Assembly (NCBI GenBank): GCA_028095005.1
Contig: CM051460.1
Span: forward strand, 160,699,461-160,763,460
Length of the DNA: 64,000 nucleotides
Source: Rhynchospora pubera
Lineage: Eukaryota > Streptophyta > Magnoliopsida > Poales > Cyperaceae
Direction: 5' to 3'
A program made the translations under genes and the position numbers. The notes below the pieces were generated by a model, which was not told the origin of the DNA, did no database searches, and saw only the letters and a list, made by a program, of their open reading frames with translations. Positions 49,805 through 61,400 of the stretch are shown here, piece after piece (the stretch's first letter is position 1; every line of letters begins with the position of its first letter).

Positions 49805-52800
49805 CTAATAAGGGCGAGGGCGGACAGAAGCATCTCTATGAGGTCTCGCCATGCGCCTAGAAGAGCTAAGAAATTGGTGAAGCTCGGTAAGCGTTGAGGT
49901 TACGTAACCGATCAGTTTGCGAGCCTCTGTGGTGTGTCCTTCACAATCTTTCCAAAGGCGATTCATGCGAAGTACCGCATGATTGTGTTCAGACCATGCA
50001 GACTTCATGAACGAGGTAGCGGCCGCCAATTTTCTAGGAAGATCTTTCAAGTCCTCCTCAAGACGGCGAATCTCTGAGGCTACAAGATCAACTTTTGAGA
50101 AATCATGGCTCGCTCTAAGGAGTTCAAACTGGTGACGACTAGTAGCTATCATCAACGGGAGTTCCTTTTGAAGTTCAAGGATTGAGAAGACCTTAGACTC
50201 AGCATGACCCCTCTTTAAAGTAGTGGAAGAAAGAACATGAAGCCTCTTGGAGTATTCCCATTGAATATATTCCTTAGTGATGAAGTGAAGGTGGAAGCGT
50301 AGAGGCACTAAAACCAAATTGGCAAGATTTTCAAGGGTTTCATTGCGGTCGGCCTTTTGCAAATACTGAAAACAACCATAGTCAAAAAACTGGCGACCTA
50401 AACAAGTCTCACCACAAGTTTCAGCTAGCCTCCAAAGGAGTCGTGCCACGTCATCAACAGAGAAAACTACAAGCACGCATAGAAATCAAGGTTGGATGGG
50501 GTAATTCAAAAGGAGCGAATAATAAGGAATAAAGACTTGAGAGAAGCGCGTATACCTCCAGGAGGATTCAAAGACATGGGCGGAATTGGATCGGGTTCAT
50601 CACTGATCTCAATAATCTCGGGTTCCTCAGGAAGTTGAATGTTGGGAGGAAGCCATGCTGTGGACCTTGGGCCTACAAAAGCGTTGGAAGGAGCGGGAGA
50701 AGAAGCGAGAGACGATTTAGAAGAACTAGCAATGACGGTGAGAGGAGATTTTCCTACTTCAACATCGGGGAAAAGACCTAAGACAGAGGTTTAGAGAATG
50801 AAGTAAGTACCGAAAGTGCCACAATTGGTAAAAAGAACCAAAAGAGAGGAAAGTGAGAAACACCTTCTTCGGGAGATATCTCGAGACAAGAATCAGCAAA
50901 GGTGTTCCCTTCTTCAGCAAAAGAATGCCACTCTTCGTCCACAGGTGCTTCCTCGACAGGCGCTTCCTCGACGGGTTCGGCCTCTATGGGTTCTTCCTCG
51001 ACTGGTTCTTCCTCGACAGGTGCTTCCTCGACGGGTTCTTCCTCGACGGGTTCTTCCTCGACGGGTTCTTCCTCGACGGGTTCTTCCTCGACGGGTTCTT
51101 CCTCGACTGGTTCTTCCTCGACAGGTTCTTCCTCGACGGGTTCCTCTTCGACGGGTTCGGCCTCTATGGGTTCTTCTTCGACAGGTTCCATCTCAACAGG
51201 TTCTTCTTCAACGAAGATAGGAGTTTCATTCCCTACGGACAGAATAATGCAACATGACAAGGAGCTAACATTATGAAGAAGGAGTAAGAAGGAAAAGGGA
51301 GAAACTTACTCAAGGGAGTAGAAGAAGTGTGGACAGTGGAAGGCTGACGTGAAGGGGATGAGTCAGAAGGCACTGCTATACCATCAAAGCCCCTAAAGTC
51401 AGGAGGAGAAGAGATGGCTCTAGGAGCCTTACTTGGAGTGTACTTCCTTCCATGTTGCTCCTCCTTGGGAAAGATGAACCGTAGGAGTTCCACATGAGCT
51501 CTATCATGGAAAGCCCGAGTTAATTCACGATGCTTCCAATAAGACTTGGCAGAAATGGTAACATGACGAGTAGGGTTGGGGATGAGAAATTTCACACCCG
51601 TGCCAAGCCTTTGAAGAAATGCCCAACACTTTATGAAGAAATCCAAATCCTTGGTGTGACCTTCAAGAGATAGATAAGACCCTGCCACCGTTTGGTCATA
51701 CCCAAATTGATGTGCCACTCTTTGAGGGTAATAGGGCTCAAAAGTCAACCGTTTACCTCTGCGGGTAGGCAAGAAGCATTCACGAATGCTAATGAGGTGC
51801 TCGGCATCACGATAGTTCATATAAGAATTGCGGGACAAGGGTGAAGCGGCCTTGTCATGAAGGCGAGGCGTATCTGTGACCATGTAATCTGAAGATCTAG
51901 GGGCTGATTGAGATAAAACCCGTGGCCGAGCCTCATTTCCTGGAGGCCGACTCCAAATAAAAGTAAGAATGGCATCAAGAGGAGTTGGAGATCTTACATC
52001 GGCACCCGCGATATGAGATAAGGCGGGAAGATGTTTGCTCAAAGAATGAGGAAGTGCAGGTGTATAGAATTGAAACCAATGTTGGTGAATCCAAGCATCT
52101 ATCCAATGAAAGGGAACAACTGTATGGCTATAAGAAGGGTCATGAGAAGAAGCAACCAATCTCAAAGAGGTATAAATGTTGGCCAAGGTTGGGACGGCCA
52201 AGGAGACCCGCCGCCCACGAGCCAAGAAACTAGCTATCATAAAAGTTTCGGGCCTAATCACATTGCATGGATCAGAAGGAACTACCATGTAACAAAGCCA
52301 CCATGCTAGATAAGCCGTCAAAAATGTCTCATGGCTCTCTCCAAGAGAAGAAAGGTCAGATAAATCAGGACCCCAGTAGTCAGCATGGATTGACTTGGCA
52401 CCAGTTCCTAGGGGACTTGTGACATCAGCAAAAGAAGCACATTGATCAGGGTCAACACGATCCATAAAATGTGCTATCCAAGCGGAGAAAGGAACTTGGT
52501 TGTCCCTATTACGCCGTTGCTTGCGAAGATCATGGTAAATCCAAAACACCCTACGAAGAGAATCTGGAAACCAAGGAGACCCGTCAGGGCGAGTCCCAAA
52601 GGGATAGACATCATTAGGGCAACATTCCTCATAAAAACTTCCCAGAATAGGCAACCCGCCTAACTCACGCATATCTGCAAGAGTGGGAGTCATCTCACGG
52701 TCTTCCACCCACAAAGTGTTGGTCACATAATTCCAATTGGTGACGAACCCCTTGAACAATGTTTGACTATTGGTATAGTTAAACAGTGCCAGATAAACGG

Positions 52801-53356
52801 GAGAGAAAATATGTGCAGCTTCTAAGATTTCTCTTTCATGGGTAAGAACATAACGGGTCCACTCCATTTGACCCGCATTACACCGTAACCTACCTTGAAT
52901 GCAAAAGGTTTTTGGACACCAACCATAGAAAAGTTCAGTGTCAAGCATGAGAGGACCGGGCAACCGCAAAGAAGGGTTAGCCGCACGCCAATCATGAGGG
53001 CGAAGAGCTGTAATTTGAGCTTTCTCTACCGTAGAAAGTAGTTTATGGGAATTGCGGTCCGGATAGTAATCAAAGGTTTCGGCCCAGATTTCCTCTGTTA
53101 GATTTTCAAAATCTTGCTCAGGATGGAATACAAGGGGTTCTGAATCAGCAGAATGCTTGGTTAGCTCATGACGAGGCACCCGGCCTCCAAAGATGTTTCG
53201 CCCTTCCAACAAACGGGCACGCCATTTGGAGATGGTCCTTTGAGAAGAACCTTTAGCCTCTAAGCGCTGAATAAAATCAGCGATAAAAGCATCTGATGGT
53301 TCATCTATGGGGGTATCAGGGGTACGCTCCCAATAAGGCTTCCATGAAGAAGACAT
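49805..53356 (-). CDS. Plant-mobile-domain protein with EEPVE repeat, four exons
   Basis: Exons 53356-51310, 51232-50864, 50777-50556 and 50466-49805; all introns are short (77-89 bases), GT/AG, phase 1, and the exons join into 1099 residues without a stop. Residues about 130-450 follow the plant mobile domain (aminotransferase-like): WVEDREMTPTLADMRELGGL, then a helical block, then IRPETFMIASFLARGRRVSL and VVPFHWIDAWIHQHW. Such domains occur in MAIN/MAIL1, which act in silencing, and in many transposon-carried copies. Exon 2 encodes about 18 pentapeptides of EEEPV type. Exon 3 is Ser/Pro-rich; exon 4 is helical with coiled-coil character. Function of this copy is unknown; it may be a domesticated or element-borne gene. 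Confidence 0.8.
50940..51219 (-). repeat. 15-bp coding minisatellite (EEEPV repeat), about 18 units
   Basis: GACGGGTTCTTCCTC on the plus strand repeats with small changes, each unit giving Glu-Glu-(Glu/Ala)-Pro-Val. The middle eight units are almost identical. It yields long shadow ORFs in three plus frames. Confidence 0.95.
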
Positions 53357-54126
53357 GACTGAGATAAATGATGAACAAGAGCAGAATAAAGAAGAGAAGT
53401 GGATTTATTAGAGTAAAACAAGAGGAGACTTTAATGAGTTACGTATAGAAGGGAAGCGTAACTGCATCCACCATGGATTAATCATAGAGTGGAAGATTGA
53501 ATATGCCCCAGGCAGAAACTGCAAGAGGAATAATCAGCTGATTGGAAATTCCAAGGCTTCCTGATTTGGGGGACTGGTTGGAATCCGTGTGCTGATGGCG
53601 ACTCTGCTGATTCCATGGTTTTGGGTGTTTCCCGAGATAGTGTTCCGGTGTGACTTCTTGCAACTAGAATAGTTATAGCATAGCCACTCTATGCTGGTTA
53701 TCCTTGAAGCAGATGTCAGGCTATTGGATCTCAAAAGGGGAATTCCTTCCTTGTTGAGTTCCTTTTGGTTTCTTCAGGGATAGCTCTCGGTTGTTCCCTG
53801 TCATCTTCCTTCCTTCGGAGGGAGGCTGAGGTGATTGGGACTTTTCTTCTTCCAAGGTGTCCTGGGTTGGGAAACGGAAGGAGTCTGTCTTCTGGTAGCG
53901 ACCCTGTGTGATTCTGGTGCTTGTTAGAATTTCGAGTTAGACATTCTCTGGGATAGCGTTCCGGCGGGACCCTATGTGATCGGAACATAGTCAATCCTCT
54001 ATCAAGGGCTATCAGAGTATTCTCATCATGTCGAGCGAACTAACAAGACTGGGGGGGGTTTGGCCTGATTGCTGAAGTCGATGTTGTCAGTCGAGGCCTG
54101 TCAGGTATTTGGGGGTGTGGTGTGTG
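53357..54126 (+). other. Tat-type leader remnant, duplicated, in plus orientation
   Basis: TGGCGACTCTGCTGATTCC at 53596-53614 and TAGCGACCCTG at 53896 lie exactly 300 bases apart. Each is followed by a TTCCGGYGKGAC box (near 53643 and 53958), the same order as in the element 1 leader. TGGCGACTCTGCTGGGGA is the tRNA-Arg type primer site known from Ogre/Tat elements; the first 14 bases match. Orientation is opposite to element 2. It may be the front of a third, interrupted element. The promoter of the plant-mobile-domain gene must also lie at its left edge. Confidence 0.5.
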
Positions 54127-55345
54127 GTGCCCTCAATGATCCCTAAGGCTAGGTGAACCTTAAGGCCTTTTCATTGGGCGGTTGGATTTGTCGAGGATGT
54201 CGGTTGTCTCTTCTCCATCGGTTGCTGGGCAGAGCCAGGGTTCTTCTGGTCGACCATGGTAGGTTGTGAGCGAATGACCTCCAAGACTGGTTTGGTGCTA
54301 CTAGACGAGATTTGTCGAGCACCAGGGAATGCCCTCAATGATCCTTAAGGCTGGGTGAACCTTAAAGCCTTTTCATCGGGCGGTTGAATTTGTCGAGGAC
54401 GTCGGTTGTCTCTTCTCCATCGATTGCTGGGCAGAACCAGGATTCTTCTGGTTGACCATGGTGGGTTGTGAGCGAATGACCTCCAAGACTGGTTTGGTGC
54501 TATTAGACAAGATTTGTCGAGCACCGGGGAGTGCCCTCAATGATCCTTAAGGCTGGGTGAACCTTAAAGCCTTTTCATCGGGCGGTTGAATTTGTCGAGG
54601 ACGTCGGTTGTCTCTTCTCCATCGATTGCTGGGCAGAGCCAGGGTTCTTCTGGTTGACCACGGTGGGTTGCGAGTAAATGACCTCCAAGACTGGTTTGGT
54701 GCTATTAGACAAGATTTGTCGAGCACCGCGGAATGCCCTCAATGATCCTTAAGGCTGGGTGAACCTTAAAGCCTTTTCATCGGGCGGTTGAATTTGTCGA
54801 GGACGTCGGTTGTCTCTTCTCCATCGATTGCTGGGCAGAGCCAGGGTTCTTCTGGTTGACCACGGTGGGTTGCGAGTAAATGACCTCCAAGACTGGTTTG
54901 GTGCTATTAGACAAGATTTGTCGAGCACCGGGGATGCCCTCAATGATCCTTAAGGCTGGGTGAACCTTAAAGCCTTTTCATCGGACGGTTGAATTTGTCG
55001 AGGACGTCGGTTGTCTCTTCTCCATCGATTGCTGGGCAGAGCCAGGGTTCTTCTTGTTGACCACGGTGGGTTGCGAGTAAATGACCTCCAAGACTGGTTT
55101 GGTGCTATTAGACAAGATTTGTCGAGCACCGGGGAGTGCCCTCAATGATCCTTAAGGCTGGGTGAACCTTAAAGCCTTTTCATCGGGCTGTTGGGGTGAA
55201 TTCCCACTGCCTGTACATTCAGAAGCCACACAGTCTTCCTCAATACTAGCTGTGGTTTGAGACTCTAGTCCTTAGAGGGATTCATAGGACAGGGTCTCTG
55301 GTGCTACAAGACATGGTTAGTCGAGCACCGGGGTGTGCCCTCAGA
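54127..55345 (-). repeat. 202-bp tandem repeat in the 3' noncoding part of element 2
   Basis: GCCCTCAATGATCC marks unit starts at 54129, 54331, 54533, 54735, 54936 and 55138; a diverged one is at 55337. Periods are 202, 202, 202, 201, 202 and 199. Middle units differ by a few bases only; the outer ones have diverged. The array lies between the polyprotein stop and the next leader-like DNA. Confidence 0.95.
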
Positions 55346-55377
55346 CGCCACAGAGGCTTAAACTTCATGGGGCACTT

Positions 55378-55444
55378 CCTTTATTATTTTTTTGTGTTTG
55401 TTTTTTTTTTGTTTTTTTTATTGTTTTTTTTGTTTGTTTTTTTT
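55378..55444 (-). repeat. A-rich tract after element 2 polyprotein
   Basis: T-rich on the plus strand with TTTTTTTG units, hence a purine (A/AAC) tract just after the stop codon in element orientation. It might contain a polypurine tract, but no LTR start is seen next to it. Confidence 0.4.
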
Positions 55445-55454
55445 AGGCGAAACA

Positions 55455-58400
55455 CTAGGCGTAGTATTTCTTCAGATATCTCCCACTGATTGGAGTCATG
55501 GGATGATTCCCGTCCTTATCGATCAGCAGGTATGCTCCTCCTTCATAGACTCTGTCGATTATATAAGGACCTTCCCAGTTGGGTGAGAACTTAGGGCCGT
55601 GATGCCTTCCTAGTATCGGTCGTTTTAATACCAGTACCAACTCGCCTTCTTGGAACGTACGAGGACGGGTAAGCTTGTTATAGGCCCTTGTCATTTGAGC
55701 TCTGTACAGTTCAAGATTTTGCTGAGCAATCAAGCGCTTTTCGTCCAAGGCTTCAAGTTCTTCGAGCCGCAGTTGTGCTTGTTTGCTGAATGGCATCTCA
55801 TTATGCATGGCTATCCTTAATGAAGGCAACTCAACCTCCAACGGAAGGACTACTTCTACTCCAAAGACCAGGGAGTATGGTGTAGACTGGGTGGGAGTTC
55901 GTTCCGTTGTTCTGTATGCCCAAAGTGCCTCTGGTAACTTCTCGTGCCATTCACGATATGTTTTCCCTGCCATTTTTCTCAGGAGGCGTACTAGGGTTTT
56001 GTTGAAGGCTTCTGCTAAACCATTGGCTCTGGGGTTGTAGATTGAGGAGTATCTCCAGTCTATCTTGTGTTGGCGAGCAAAGTGATAGACCTTTATACTC
56101 TTGAATGCCGTCCCATTGTCTGAAATGATCCTCCGCGGAGTACCGAATCGGTATAGGACATGTTTCTTGAAGAATCTGACCACATCCTCTGCTCTGATTT
56201 CTTTGTATGCCTCGGCTTCGGCCCACTTTGAGAAGTAATCAGCGGCGGCAAGAATGTATCTGTGTCCTTTTGCAGAGGGAGGGTCAATTGGTCCAATAAT
56301 ATCGGTCCCCCACATATCAAATGGCCAAGATGCTACTGTTGGATGCAAGGGGTTTGGATGCTGGTGTATGAAGTCTCCGTTGATCTGGCACGCATGGCAC
56401 CTCCTAGCATGCTTTTCGCAATCAGATACCATAGAAGGCCAGTAATACCCCAGGTGTTTGATCTGAAGTCTCATTTTAGGACCCGATTGGTGGGCCCCGC
56501 ATACTCCTGCATGAACTTCTTGGATGACCTGTTGTGCTTCCTTTCCCGAGATGCATCGCAGCCATAACTGATCATACGATCGACGGTAGAGGGTATTGTT
56601 GACATAGACAAAATGGAGGGCCCGCTTTCTAATTTGTTTCCTGAGAGACTTGTCTTTTGGTAGGATTTCCTGTTGAAAGTACTCCAAGAAGGGTTTTCTC
56701 CAATCCTCATCTTCTCTCTCTTTTGTATCATCTTCACCCTTTTCTTCTTCGAGGTTCATGACTTCTATGAAAGAAACATTTTCTTCCTCTTCTTCCTCAG
56801 AATTCAGGTTTGCGAAGCAGGGTGCTAATGATCTCCGGTTGCGGACGATAATCTGTAATTCGTCCTCATCAGGGTTACCCATTTCCTTGGCCAATCTTGC
56901 CAACGCATCGGCTCTTCCATTTGTAGCTCTTGAGACCTTCTCCAGTATCACTTGCGAGAACTGAACGATCAATTCAAGTACTTTCTTGTGGTATCGAGCC
57001 ATTTCAGGTTTGACAGTCTGATACTTGCCTGTCACTTGATTGAGGACCAATTGTGAGTCTCCGTATACTCGCAGTCGTCTAATATTCATACTCAGAGCAG
57101 TTTCAAGTCCGGCAATCAATGCCTCATATTCTGCCTCATTATTGGTACAGGGTTCGGTGAGCGAGAATGAGTATCGTAGAATGCCTCCTTCAGGTGTGAC
57201 AAAGACTAGTCCGATTCCGGCTCGTACCCTAGGTAACTTTGGTCTGATGGCTGGCTGGACGGATGACGCACCATCAAAATACATCTCCCAATAAGGCTCT
57301 TCCTTTTTCTGGGCTAAACTTGCCTCTTCATCCGGGAATTCGCATACCAGAGGAGAGTCATCTGGGACCGGGTGATGTGCCAGAAAATCGGCGAGAGCTT
57401 GGCCTTTTATTGCTTTCTGAGGTGCATAAGCGATGTCAAATTCCATTAATGTGACAGCCCACCTTGCCAATCTACCAGTAAGCATGGGTCGAGTCATGAG
57501 GAATTTCAGGGGGTCGACTCTTGAAATCAGGGTGACCCTGTGGGCTAGCATGTAGTGTCTCAGTTTCTTAACAGCAAAGACCAAGGCTAGACAATGTTTT
57601 TCGATTGGTGAATAGGATTGCTCTGCTCCTACCAGCATACGGCTGAGATAATAGAGTGAATTCTCCTTTCCCTCTTCATTTTCTTGCGCAAGGAGTGCCC
57701 CCAGAGAACCTTCTAAGGCTGTGGTGTACAGGATGAGTGGTTTTCCAGGAATGGGCGCTGAGAGAACCGGCGGGTTGAGCAGGTATCCCTTGATTTCATG
57801 GAAAGCTTTCTGACATTTATCATCCCATCTGAAAGGAACATCCTTCTTTGTGAGATTGGTAAATGGCTTGATCCGCCCAGAGAGGTTTGCGATAAATCTA
57901 CGGATATACGCCAGCTTCCCTTGTAAGGATCGTAGTTGTTTCAGGTTGCGTGGAGGTTGTAGTTCTTGGATCGCCTTGATTTTAGCTGGGTCAATTTCGA
58001 TTCCTCTGTGTCTGACCACAAAACCCAGAAATTTGCCTGACGTTACCATAAAGGCACACTTCAGTGGGTTGAGTTTAAGGGCTTGAGCTCTCAGGCGGTC
58101 AAAGACTAATCTCAAATGCTGCAGATGCTCGCCCAGGGAGCGTGCTTTCACAACTAGGTCATCTACGTAGCATTCCACTACCTTGTGTATGAGATCGTCG
58201 AAGATCTTGGTCATGGCTCTCTGATAGGTTGCCCCAGCATTCTTGAGTCCAAAGGGCATGACCTTGTAACAGTAGATGCCTATGGGTGTCCTAAAGGCGG
58301 TGTGTTTCTGATCTTCCTCATCCATCCTTATCTGATTATATCCAGAATACCCATCCATGAAAGAGAAAACTTCATAGGTAGATGTATGGTCAATGATGAT

Positions 58401-61400
58401 CTCAGTTACGGGTAATGGGAAGTCATCTTTGGGGCATGCCTTGTTGAGGTCTCGGAAATCAACGCAAACCCGAATTTGGCCATTCTTCTTTTTGACAGGG
58501 ACTATGTTGGCTATCCAATCAGGGGTTTCTTCCTCACGAATGAACCCTGCTTCAATCAGCCTTTTCACTTCTGTCACGACCTTTTCCTCCAATTCAATCC
58601 GCATCCTTCGAGGCGCTTGCTTGATAGGCTTGAAGTTTGGGTCTATTTTCAGTTTGTGAACTGCCACAACGGGATCTAAACCAGGCATTTCACTGTATGT
58701 CCAGGCAAAACAGTCAATGTATTCGGTAAGAAGCACTCTAAGCTCTTCCTTTCTCTCAGTAGATAGGGTTGCGTTTACAAAGGTGGGCCTAGGGTCTTCT
58801 GAGGTCCCAAGGTTCATTTCCTCTAGCTCATCTACTGTGTTTTGTCCTCCTTCTTCGAGTTCTTTTGGTGCTGACTTGGCGGCCAATATGAACTGATCTT
58901 CCATTTTGTCCCCTGCTTCATCTGTTGCGTAGCAGGTGAAAGACAATTCCTCAGTTTTCTTGTCCTTGACTCTAAGATAGGTTGGATCGTTAACTTTCCA
59001 GAAACGTTCATAGGGTTTTCTCATGTGAATTCTTCTCCTTTTCCTATGGTACCCGACGCCTTTGACACGCCTTTCCGTGCCGTCGAATCTTTTGATCGGA
59101 GAGGAACTCATATCCCATAATTTCTGAAAGAGGTCTGATCTCGTCTGGTCTGACTGCTGAAATTTCCGGAAGAGAGGAGTAAGTTCCCTGTTGTAATTCT
59201 CTGGGATTTGTATCGGCACGGGTTGAGAGTTCTCTTGTTTTAACCATTTCTTCGGTCTTTCATCAGAAATTGAGTCTTCCTGAGTCCCGCCATTGGTGTA
59301 GAAAAGGATGGGTTCTTGCTTAGTTTTCCTCCCTTTTACATACTCAATCTTGGCTGGTACTAAGAAGATTTCTAATTGGTTAACGCGGTTTAACTCTCTG
59401 GGCGTCAGATCCATGTGACATCCCTTGACAATGGGATTACTGTCCGTGAGGCCACGACTGCCCTGTGATGAGGGGTTTTCATCTGTCTTGCTGTCTTCAC
59501 CAGACGCGCCATTCACAGGTCCCCGTCTCATGCCTTCGTCTTGCAGAGGGTTGTCTGTCGGATTCTTAACTACAAATCTGACCCTTATTGTCTTCGTGTC
59601 TTTGGAGGGAAAGGGCTGAGTTTCTCCTGATGTCTCGGACGGTTCAGACTTTTGTCTCCGCGGGATCGAGGTTATGTTTTCTTCGCAGGTTTGGGGCATG
59701 AAGTACTTGGCGTCTGACAAGTGCACTTCATACACTGAGAAAGGGTATTTATCTCCTTTGATTGTCTTCTGCTGACCATTTTCGACATATTTCATACATT
59801 GGTGCAAGGTTGATGGAACTAGGTGATTCTCGTGCAACCATGGTCGTCCTAGCAAGGCTCTGAATGACGCGTTTGCATCAATGATGTAAAACTTGACATT
59901 GGTCTTCAGATCGGCAACCTGGAGAGGGAGAGTGATTGCCCCCAGCGATTTTTGCGGATGCTGGTCAAATCCTCGAATCGAAGGGGTCTCTTTGGATAGA
60001 TGCCTAATATCCAGGTTAAGGCACTGTAGGGTTTTTAGTGGGAGAATATTTACTGAAGATCCTGGATCTACCAATATTCTCTTTATGGTCTTGCCTCGTG
60101 TTATCCCTGAGATGTAGAGTGGTCGGTTATGCACAGCAGTTCCGATCAGCAAATCTTCTTCTGTGAAAGTGATAAGTTCGGCCGGATCGGTATAAGCGAC
60201 TTCATCAGATTCTCCGTTGGCTAGGCAAGACTGAAAGCCTTCTGGATTTTGCAGAGCGTGGATTAGTGTCTTTCTCAGCTCTTCTGACATCATCAGAGCA
60301 TCAAAGACACTGAGTGGCGCTGGTATTTTCCGTAAGTGAGATAGGATATTGTAACCATTTGCCAACTCAATCCTTTCTGGGGTTCCTTTGGCAGGTTGGG
60401 AGACTTTCCCTTTTTCCTTTGGGGGTTGTCGTTCCGGAATATAGGTACCCGAGCGGAGGTTAACGTTGCACTCATTGTCTTCCTTTTCCGTGTCAAATAG
60501 GATTCCTAAGGAACAGGAGTCTCCTTCAAAGATTGGTCTTCTTGGGGATATCACAATAGGGTCCTCATCAGGACGGTTGTGATGTTCATTTTCCGTGACA
60601 CTGCTCGCACTGTCATATCCATTGGTAGATGACCATGATTCCTCTGGGTCATATTCACAGGTGACAATGTTAACGAACTCGTCATCTGATAAATCCAAGA
60701 GTTCTTCCCATGTTGCTTGTCTTATTGGGGTATTATGTGGTCGAGTATCCCTCGTCCTGGATGCTCTCTGTGTTCTGGCTCGCCTCAATCTTTGTTCATT
60801 TATCAACCACCTCTGAAAGGCTGGGCATTCACTGGTGCTGTGCCCTTGTTCCTGGTGGTAGAGGCAAAATCCAGTTCTGTTTTGTCTTCGAGCGCTTCTC
60901 ATGCATGGAATAGAAGGAAGGCAGGGGCTGCTCCCCCTTATTCGCCTGCGTGAGGATACGTACAGTTGCCTCTCGTACCTCTCGACTGGGGTAGTGGGTG
61001 GTCTTAGGGCAAGATTTGCTCTAATTTGGGCCAGAAATGCTCTCCGATTGAGATGGGTTTCCAAGGCAGTTGAATGCTCTCGGTCTATCTGGAGTCTATT
61101 TCTCCGACGATTTCTTCTATGAGAGCTGGATCGAACGGTGGTCATAGGTTGATGCCTGGCTTGTGATCTTGCGTGAGGGAGCACTTCAACTTGCTCAGCT
61201 AGCGCATCAATGACCTCTTGTGCCCGATCTCTCCTTCGCGCAGTAGTCCTGCGAGTTCTGATCGGTCTCAGTTGGGATGTTGGTCTATTTGCTTGCTCAG
61301 GTTCCTGATTGGTCTGCTCTGTAATTCGCTCAGGAGAACTTTTCTTGATGCTTGATTCAATGGGAAATTTCAGAGCTTCATCGTCAGAATTAGCTTTATC

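Noticed and set aside
50816..51276. Three long plus-strand ORFs (Leu/Arg, Phe/Leu/Asp and Ser/Thr repeats)
   Set aside because: All are other-frame readings of the 15-bp minisatellite in the minus-strand gene.
54127..55345. Array considered as CRISPR-like or as a minisatellite gene
   Set aside because: Units of 202 bp have no spacers and no coding frame; it is a plain tandem repeat in a plant retrotransposon.
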